A stretch of DNA of 42,391 nt from Methylohalobius sp964654415 (GTDB taxonomy: Bacteria > Pseudomonadota > Gammaproteobacteria > Methylococcales > Methylothermaceae). A model generated the notes under the pieces. The model did no database searches. It was not told where the DNA came from and was given only the letters and a program-made list of their open reading frames with translations. Both the position numbers and the translations under genes were made by a program. The stretch is from the NCBI GenBank assembly GCA_964654415.1, contig CAZZIP010000016.1, positions 1 through 42,391 on the forward strand, in the 5' to 3' direction. Positions 37,262-42,391 of the stretch are shown in pieces (position 1 is the stretch's first letter; each line of letters opens with the position of its first letter).

Positions 37262-37539
37262 TCTGGTCGTAACTGGCCGAGAACCCAAACAATCAGTAGA
37301 CCTTGAGGAAAAACAGTAAGCACAAGGGGCCGAAGCCGTCCCGAACTAGGCAGTCGGCCCTGCCTGGCGCCGCTTCGCCACTCTTTAAAGCTTCAGTAGG
37401 CGGGTAAATCCCAAAGCATAAAGTTTGTCTATGATGGACGGTAAGGGCCGATAAGCCGACAATATAAGGCCTAAGGGGTTGGCAGAGCGGCTTGCCTCTC
37501 ACAAAATGCAGAAAGTTATGCGGCTAGTCTGATCAATTT
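37262..37539 (+). other. Intergenic leader with several possible RNA stems
   Basis: No gene is seen. GGGCCGA (37327-37333) can pair with TCGGCCC (37354-37360). CCTGCCT (37359-37365) can pair with AGGCGGG, enclosing GGCG/CGCC and the palindrome CTTTAAAG. Further on, GCCGAC can pair with GTTGGC near 37455-37482. There is no terminator-type T run. It could be a structured 5' leader of the RsbT-like gene; no known riboswitch class was recognised. Confidence 0.3.
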
Positions 37540-37956
37540 ATGGATCGCCTGTATTCAGAACAGGGGGAAGCGGTAGCAGCTGAGGAGGTGCGTATCCCCA
37601 TCGCCTCGGAAGCCGACATCCTGACTGCCCGCAGGTTGGGGCGGGATCTCGCCGACAAGCTGGGTTTCTGGTCGGTCGAGAAAATGTTTATCGCTATGGC
37701 GATCTCTGAAATCGCGCTCAACATCATCCAATATGCAGGTAAAGGCGAAATTATTCTGGGCACGGCTGAAAGGGGAGATGGCACGCGGGGTATATTAATC
37801 ATTGCCCGCGATCAGGGACCGGGGATTGAAAACCCCGAGCTTGCCATGCAGAAAGGCTACGGTTTGTCTGGGGCTAAACGGTTGATGGACGAATTTGAGA
37901 TCAACTCCGAGCCTGGCAAGGGAACGACGGTGATCATGAAAAAATGGGTGCGTTGA
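37540..37956 (+). CDS. RsbT-like anti-sigma serine/threonine kinase
   Basis: The 138-residue protein is a lone GHKL-type ATPase domain. The N box is MAISEIALNIIQYAGKGEII near residue 49. G1 is DQGPGI near 90, and G2 is GYGLSGAKRLMDEFEI near 106, followed by GKGTTVIMKKW. The LMDEFEI pattern is typical of RsbT, the switch kinase that activates RsbU phosphatases in stressosome pathways, rather than of RsbW. The gene overlaps the downstream phosphatase gene by 13 bases (or by one base, TGATG, if the later start is used), so they are translationally coupled. Substrates (RsbS/RsbR-like) are not in the window. Confidence 0.88.
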   Translation: MDRLYSEQGEAVAAEEVRIPIASEADILTARRLGRDLADKLGFWSVEKMFIAMAISEIALNIIQYAGKGEIILGTAERGDGTRGILIIARDQGPGIENPELAMQKGYGLSGAKRLMDEFEINSEPGKGTTVIMKKWVR

Positions 37957-40211
37957 TGGACGAGATGGAACATGATCTGACTGCGCAATATCAAGCCGTG
38001 TTCAAGGACTACCTGGCAGGAATCGAGGAGCACATCCTGCAGCGCGCCTATCAAATCGGTCGTCGGGCGGCAGAAAGGCACGTTGACCTCAAGAATCTAG
38101 CGGTGACTCACCATGAGATGCTGGCAGCGCTTTTGCCGGGCGGAGAAGGACTGCTGAGCCGGGCTTCCGTCCTCTTTGGGAAGGTTCTCCAGGGTTATGA
38201 GGAGACGGTAGCGGAGCTGCGCAAAACCTGCGAGGCGCTGGAGGGCACGACCAAAAAACAGATCGCCGAACTGGCTGTAGCCCAGGAAACCCTTGAGGCG
38301 GAGATTGCCGAGCGCAGGCTGATTGAGATGGCTTTGCGGGACAGCGAGGCACGGTTTCGCGTGATCTTTGAAAAAGCGGGCATCGGTATTGGCCTGCTGG
38401 ATAAGGAGGGAAGGGTGAGGGAGAGCAATCTGGCGCTTGAGCAGATGCTCGGCTACAGCAGCCAAGATCTGTATGGGAAGACCCTGGTTGATCTCACCTA
38501 TCCCGAAGACAGGGAAATCAGCGTTCGGCTGTTTAAAGAATTGGTGGAGGGAAAACACACTCACTACAAACTGGAAAAGCGTTTCATCCGGCGGGACGGG
38601 TCGCTGCTGTGGGTGCGCAAGATCGTCTCTGGGGTTTATGGAGTGCGGGGCGAGTTGCAGTTTGCGATCGATATGATTGAGGATATCACTGAGAGCAAAC
38701 GCTCGGAAATGGCGCTTCGAGAAAGCGAGGACCGGTTTCGCCAAATCGCCGACTTGGCCGGCGAGTGGATTTGGGAGCAAGACAAGGAGGGGCGCTATCT
38801 TTATTCCAGTTCCGCAGTGAGCGAGATCCTGGGCTATCAACCAGAGGAAATCATCGGAAAGCATTATTACGAATTATTCACCCCGGAGGACCGCAAGCGC
38901 ATTGAACCTGCCATTCTGGAAATGCTGGCTAAAAAACGCGCTTTCCGCGCCATCATCAATCGCTATCAGCACAAGGACGGTCACGAGGTCTTTACTGAAT
39001 CGAGCGGCACGCCGCTTTTGGACAGTCAGGGCAATGTGCTCAAATGGCGCGGTGTGGATCGTGACGTCACCGAGCGCAAGCGTTTTGAGGATGCGCTGCG
39101 CCTGAGGGATCGCGCCATCGAAGCCTCCAGTGTCGGCATCATCATTACCGACGCTCTCAAGCCAGGCAATCCCATCATCTACGCCAATCCGGCTTTCTTG
39201 CGAATCACCGGCTACAGCCGGGAAGAAATCTTGGGGAAAAATCCACGTATCCTCCAGGGTCCGAATACCGACCCTGAGGCGGTCGAGGAGATTCGAAAGG
39301 CTATTAGGGAGGGCCGCGATTGTCACCTGACCTTAAGAAATTACCGCAAGGACGGTACCCCGTTCTGGAATGAACTGTTGATTTCCCCGGTGCGGGACGA
39401 GAACGGGGTTCTGACTCATTTCGTGGGCATCCAGACCGACGTCACCGAGCTTCGACGTGTGGAAGAGCAGCACCATGAAATGGAGATCGCCAAACAAATC
39501 CAATTATCTTTGCTCCCTCGGGGGCCGCTGCGTAGAGAGGGAATCCTGGTGGCAGGCTTTTGTCTGCCAGCCACCCACGTGGGAGGGGATTATTTCGATT
39601 ATTTCAGCACCAAAGATACTGTCGATATCGTGATTGCCGATGTCTCCGGCCATTCGGTTGGGGCGGCTATGATCATGGCCGAAACTCGTAGCACCCTGAA
39701 AATCGAGACTCACTGGCTGCTGCGGGAAAAAGTAGGTTCGACGAACAAAGCGGCGGAAATCCTTGCCGTTTTAAACGACCTCCTGTTCGAAGACCTAAAT
39801 CGGGCGGATCTTTTTATCACGATGTTTTATGCCCAATACCATCCGACCACCCGCGAGCTTACCTATGCCAATGCCGGCCACAACTGCCCGATGCTTCTAC
39901 ATCGGGGCAAAAGCCTAGAATTGGACGCCGAGGGGCTTGTTCTAGGGGTTAAAAAAGGAGTGAGCTTCGAGCAAAAAAAACTTTTTTTAGAACGAGGAGA
40001 CGTGCTGCTTCTTTATACCGACGGTGTCACCGAAGCTCAGAACAAAAACGGCGAATTTTTCGGTACTCCACGCTTGTGGGAGCTTTTCACCGCCCATGCC
40101 CAAGATTCTCCTCAAGGCATCATCGATAGTATCCTCCACGAATTGGAATCTTTTTGCCAAAGCAAATCCTTCCACGACGATATTTCCCTAGTGGTGCTGA
40201 AAGTTTCCTAA
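37944..40211 (+). CDS. RsbU-type PP2C phosphatase with three PAS domains
   Basis: The 755-residue protein starts with a helical RsbU N-terminal-like domain (about 10-85; ILQRAYQIGRRAAERHVDL) and a coiled coil to 130. Three PAS/PAC domains follow at about 130-250, 255-380 and 385-505. The C-terminal SpoIIE/PP2C phosphatase domain (515-755) shows GGDYFDYF, IADVSGHSVGAAM, YANAGHNCPML, LLYTDGVTEAQ and FHDDISLVVL, so the metal-binding aspartates are kept. PAS3 has the flavin-LOV-like motif GKNPRILQG, but proline replaces the photoactive cysteine. It probably dephosphorylates an anti-sigma antagonist when activated by the RsbT-like kinase. The start could be 37944 or the TGATG-coupled ATG at 37956. 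Confidence 0.9.
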   Translation: MGALMDEMEHDLTAQYQAVFKDYLAGIEEHILQRAYQIGRRAAERHVDLKNLAVTHHEMLAALLPGGEGLLSRASVLFGKVLQGYEETVAELRKTCEALEGTTKKQIAELAVAQETLEAEIAERRLIEMALRDSEARFRVIFEKAGIGIGLLDKEGRVRESNLALEQMLGYSSQDLYGKTLVDLTYPEDREISVRLFKELVEGKHTHYKLEKRFIRRDGSLLWVRKIVSGVYGVRGELQFAIDMIEDITESKRSEMALRESEDRFRQIADLAGEWIWEQDKEGRYLYSSSAVSEILGYQPEEIIGKHYYELFTPEDRKRIEPAILEMLAKKRAFRAIINRYQHKDGHEVFTESSGTPLLDSQGNVLKWRGVDRDVTERKRFEDALRLRDRAIEASSVGIIITDALKPGNPIIYANPAFLRITGYSREEILGKNPRILQGPNTDPEAVEEIRKAIREGRDCHLTLRNYRKDGTPFWNELLISPVRDENGVLTHFVGIQTDVTELRRVEEQHHEMEIAKQIQLSLLPRGPLRREGILVAGFCLPATHVGGDYFDYFSTKDTVDIVIADVSGHSVGAAMIMAETRSTLKIETHWLLREKVGSTNKAAEILAVLNDLLFEDLNRADLFITMFYAQYHPTTRELTYANAGHNCPMLLHRGKSLELDAEGLVLGVKKGVSFEQKKLFLERGDVLLLYTDGVTEAQNKNGEFFGTPRLWELFTAHAQDSPQGIIDSILHELESFCQSKSFHDDISLVVLKVS

Positions 40212-40272
40212 AGGATTTTTTCTTCGCTCTCTTTGTCTTAATGTAAATCGCCAAATTTATATGAAGTAGCCG

Positions 40273-41130
40273 ATGAAAGAGCAATCTCTGGGGACGGCTC
40301 GCGAACTGCCTCTGCTCAAGATGAGCCATCTGATTTTGGCACTCTTGGGTCTTGCGGGGATTTATCTCGGGGCCCGTGGGTATCAAGCGGTTTATGGTTG
40401 GTCGAGAGGGTTGGATGCTTTCGCTCCGGAGTTCGAGTTCTATTGGATGAACTTTCTGTATGCCGAGCTTGCCCTGGAAGCCACCGCGGTGGCTGCCCTG
40501 TGGGGGTGGTTATGGAGAACGCGGGATCGCTGTTTGGAGAAATATTGGATGCATTTCTTGGATCGGGAAACGGTGTTGGAAAGGGTAAGGGGCAAAGACC
40601 TTCAACAACTGCTCGCTAAGAAGCCAGACCCCACCCTGGTGATGTTGACCCCGCGCGAAGAGTTGCGGCGCAACCTGACGCATCTGATCTGGTTGGCCGC
40701 TTATGCTTGGTCCTTGTATTGGGGGTTGAGTTTTTTCACTGAGCAGGACGCTACCTGGCATCAGACGGTGATCCGAGATACCGACTTTACGCCCAGCCAT
40801 ATCGTCGTCTTTTACCTTTCCTATCCCATGTTCATCCTCGTCGGCGGCGGGGCATTTCTATATGCGAAGACACGAGTGCCGTACTTCATCAAGGGGTTGT
40901 CCATTCCTTACTTGATGTTAGTAGTCGGACCATTCATGATCCTGCCGAACGTGGGCCTCAATGAATGGGGGCATACTTTTTGGTTCATGGAAGAGATCTT
41001 TGCGGCATCTTTGCACTGGGGCTTTGTAGTTCTCGGTTGGTTTGCCTTGTCGATCATGGGTGTGCTGCTGCAGGTCTTCGCCAGCATTTTGTATCTGATC
41101 AAGAAAGATCTTTTTCCAGCTGCGGGTTGA
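40273..41130 (+). CDS. pmoC: Divergent stand-alone PmoC/AmoC-like membrane protein
   Basis: The 285-residue protein is clearly homologous to particulate methane monooxygenase subunit C: VYGWSRGLDAFAPEF near residue 40, LTPREELRRNLTHLIWL near 125, RDTDFTPSHI near 168 and GPFMILPNVGLNEWGHTFWF near 219. The residues matching the CuC ligands (D159, H163, H176) and the CuD ligands (N230, H234, H248) are all present, with the same spacing as D156/H160/H173 and N227/H231/H245 of Methylococcus. Unlike canonical PmoC it has a net 34-residue hydrophilic insertion at about 87-120. The N-terminus is short, and no pmoA or pmoB is attached. It lies 61 bases after the RsbU-like gene; the ribosome binding site is weak. 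Lone pmoC copies are known in methanotrophs, but their role is unsettled. Confidence 0.93.
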   Translation: MKEQSLGTARELPLLKMSHLILALLGLAGIYLGARGYQAVYGWSRGLDAFAPEFEFYWMNFLYAELALEATAVAALWGWLWRTRDRCLEKYWMHFLDRETVLERVRGKDLQQLLAKKPDPTLVMLTPREELRRNLTHLIWLAAYAWSLYWGLSFFTEQDATWHQTVIRDTDFTPSHIVVFYLSYPMFILVGGGAFLYAKTRVPYFIKGLSIPYLMLVVGPFMILPNVGLNEWGHTFWFMEEIFAASLHWGFVVLGWFALSIMGVLLQVFASILYLIKKDLFPAAG

Positions 41131-41294
41131 TGGATAGCCTTGGGCTTTGCAGGCGGCGCAGTCACCCCCGGTACTGATCGTCCTTTGGCATTGGAGCAAA
41201 TGATGATTGTTCCCACCCTGATGCAGAATAGGACAAAACTCACTACAATACATAACCGGGTTTGAGTCTTGTAACCGCTGGCGGACTGTCATCA

Positions 41295-42065
41295 TTGAAG
41301 AACGGCCTTATTATTTACGAGTTTCCCCTCAATGAACGGATGCGGACCTTTATTCGCCTCGAGCATCTGTTCGCTCAGATCAGCTATTTTGCTCAGGGCA
41401 CCTCGGAATGGGACAGCCGAATGGCAGTTCAGGCGCTTTTGGACGCTTTCACCATCTTCAGCCGCAGCGATGTGCGTTCAGAGTTGCTGAAGGAGCTTGA
41501 GCGTCACTACAAAGTGCTTGCGCGCCTCGCTCGCAGCCAGGGGATCGACCGGGAAAAGCTGCAAACCATCATAGACAAGATTGGTTTTTTAAGCCAGCAG
41601 TTACGCGAAGTTAACAGTAAATTCGGTGCTCAGCTGCTCGACTGTGGTTTGTTCAAAAGCATCGTCCAAAGGAGCGCAATCCCTGGAGGAACTTGCTGCT
41701 TCGATCTACCGGGGTATCATTTTTGGCTGCAGCAGCCGGCCGCCCATCGTCAGCAGGATCTGTCCTTGTGGTTGGAGCCGCTTATACCGGTAGAAGAGAG
41801 CATCACTTTCGTTTTGGATACTATCCGCCAGAGCGCTTTGCCCAGCCAGGAGTATGCCCAGGCTGGTTTTTTCCAACAGAATCTGGATCGCTCTTTGCCG
41901 TTTCAAATGATTCGCATCGGTCTGGAGCGTGATCTACCTTACTATGCGGAAATTAGCGGCGGGAAGCATCGGTTTACGGTGCGCTTCATGGAACTAGAGT
42001 TTCTCGAAAAATCCAAGCAAACTAGTGCTGACGTGCCTTTCCAATTGACTTGTTGCCTGTTTTGA
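41295..42065 (+). CDS. zapD: Cell division protein ZapD
   Basis: ZapD crosslinks and bundles FtsZ filaments at the division site. The roughly 256-residue protein shows the family start YEFPLNERMRTFIRLEHLF, then QALLDAFTIFSRSDVRSELL near 65 and KFGAQLL near 120. The C-terminal FtsZ-binding region has SITFVLDTIRQSA and YYAEISGGKHRFTVRFM. There is no ATG before the conserved block. TTG 41295 is the likely start (GGCGGA about ten bases upstream); TTG 41262 is an alternative. It precedes yacG by four bases, the usual zapD-yacG pair, but coaE is missing and the PmoC-like gene takes the upstream position. Confidence 0.93.
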   Translation: MKNGLIIYEFPLNERMRTFIRLEHLFAQISYFAQGTSEWDSRMAVQALLDAFTIFSRSDVRSELLKELERHYKVLARLARSQGIDREKLQTIIDKIGFLSQQLREVNSKFGAQLLDCGLFKSIVQRSAIPGGTCCFDLPGYHFWLQQPAAHRQQDLSLWLEPLIPVEESITFVLDTIRQSALPSQEYAQAGFFQQNLDRSLPFQMIRIGLERDLPYYAEISGGKHRFTVRFMELEFLEKSKQTSADVPFQLTCCLF

Positions 42066-42069
42066 TCCC

Positions 42070-42261
42070 GTGTTAGTCAATTGCCCTCAATGTGGTAAGC
42101 CTGTCGAATGGCGTCGGGAAAACCCAAACCGGCCATTTTGCAGTGCACGGTGCAAGCTGCTCGATTTAGGGGAATGGGCTGCTGAGAACCGGTATATTGC
42201 TGGGGAGCCGGTCGACAACAGAACTGAAAACGCCGCTCAGCAGGATGATTTTGAAATTTAA
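42070..42261 (+). CDS. yacG: DNA gyrase inhibitor YacG, zinc-binding
   Basis: YacG is a small zinc protein that binds GyrB and inhibits DNA gyrase in E. coli. The 63-residue protein has the four zinc cysteines CPQC and CSARC, with PVEWRRENPNRPF between them, then the family motif LLDLGEWAAENRYIAGEPV. The tail is acidic. The start is GTG. It follows zapD by four bases and ends 75 bases before pmoC. Confidence 0.95.
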   Translation: MLVNCPQCGKPVEWRRENPNRPFCSARCKLLDLGEWAAENRYIAGEPVDNRTENAAQQDDFEI

Positions 42262-42284
42262 ATGGGAACTTTTTTGGTTTGCAA

Positions 42285-42312
42285 TTGTCTTTAGGTTCGT
42301 CGATAGCATACT
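42285..42312 (+). promoter_or_regulatory. Candidate promoter of the pmo operon
   Basis: TTGTCT (42285-42290) and CATACT (42307-42312) are 16 bases apart in the 75-base spacer before pmoC. An alternative -35 is TTGCAA at 42279-42284. A start here would leave a leader of only about 20 bases, so the main promoter could lie elsewhere, for instance within yacG. Confidence 0.35.
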
Positions 42313-42336
42313 CTCTATGAGAAGGAGGTAGAAAAA

Positions 42337-42391
42337 ATGGCTGCGACGACACAGGTGGTAGGTGCTGCGGCGGAGGCGCCGTTGTTGGACA
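42337..42391 (+). CDS. pmoC: Particulate methane monooxygenase subunit C, N-terminus (partial)
   Basis: The last 55 bases encode MAATTQVVGAAAEAPLLD, which closely matches the characteristic N-terminus of PmoC in gammaproteobacterial methanotrophs (MAATT...AEAPLL). A strong AAGGAGG site at 42322-42328 stands eight bases before the ATG. PmoC is an integral membrane subunit of the copper methane monooxygenase, and pmoA and pmoB are expected beyond the window edge. The identification rests on 18 residues plus context, including the PmoC paralogue upstream. Confidence 0.88.
   Translation, partial: MAATTQVVGAAAEAPLLD

Noticed and set aside
37480..37497. Sigma54-like promoter TTGGCAGAGCGGCTTGCC before the RsbT-like gene
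   Set aside because: The GG and GC elements are 11 bases apart rather than the required 10, and no activator gene is near.
37262..37539. Cyclic di-GMP (GEMM) or other known riboswitch
   Set aside because: The conserved GEMM core motifs are missing; I could not match the stems to any class I know.
39100..39450. LOV photoreceptor domain in the RsbU-like protein
   Set aside because: The NCRFLQ motif is NPRILQ, so the cysteine that forms the flavin adduct is missing; it is scored as an ordinary PAS domain.

Overview
The window most likely comes from an obligate gammaproteobacterial (type I/X) methanotroph. The right edge enters a canonical pmoC (start of a particulate methane monooxygenase operon, first 18 residues present). 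A second, divergent stand-alone pmoC homologue lies 1.2 kb upstream of it. An hps-phi pair encodes the two signature enzymes of the ribulose monophosphate pathway, and an MxaD-type periplasmic protein is paired with a seven-bladed YVTN propeller. All housekeeping genes are of gammaproteobacterial type (glmM-tpiA-secG-tRNA-Leu, guaBA, sbcB, ppnN, zapD-yacG). Finer taxonomy cannot be settled by eye; a Methylothermus/Methylococcus-like lineage is only a guess.

Layout, left to right. Bases 1-50 are the 3' end of a 5S rRNA, so an rRNA operon runs into the window; a small CBS-domain gene follows. Then come glmM-tpiA-secG-tRNA-Leu(GAG) on the plus strand, guaB-guaA on the minus strand, sbcB, mxaD-like and YVTN genes, tRNA-Thr(CGT), and ppnN on the minus strand. 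Bases 11433-12260 hold no intact gene: they contain an AT-rich stretch with two perfect DnaA boxes, a decayed tnpB transposase fragment with a terminal-type hairpin, and the ftsH terminator. From 12261 to 26963 every gene is on the minus strand: ftsH, rlmE, greA, carB, carA, then phi-hps, then hrcA-grpE-dnaK-dnaJ-dapB under a CIRCE operator. From 27104 onward almost everything is on the plus strand: nadK-recN-aguA-aguB, an H-NS-like gene (minus), a secreted rhodanese, mfd, a small conserved protein, a CsiV-like protein, an RsbT/RsbU-like pair, the divergent pmoC, zapD, yacG and the start of pmoC.

Functionally the window joins C1 metabolism (methane oxidation, formaldehyde fixation, a methanol-dehydrogenase-associated periplasmic pair) to core growth functions: cell wall precursors, purine and pyrimidine synthesis, protein quality control, DNA repair and polyamine synthesis. 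The least ordinary parts are (i) the stand-alone PmoC homologue, which keeps both sets of metal-ligand residues but carries a net 34-residue insertion that may be an internal duplication, (ii) the partner-switching kinase/phosphatase pair directly upstream of it, preceded by a potentially structured leader, and (iii) the origin-like DnaA-box cluster beside the tnpB relic. Boundaries of unambiguous genes are well supported; several starts (zapD, RsbU-like, rhodanese, the small protein after mfd) are uncertain and marked so.
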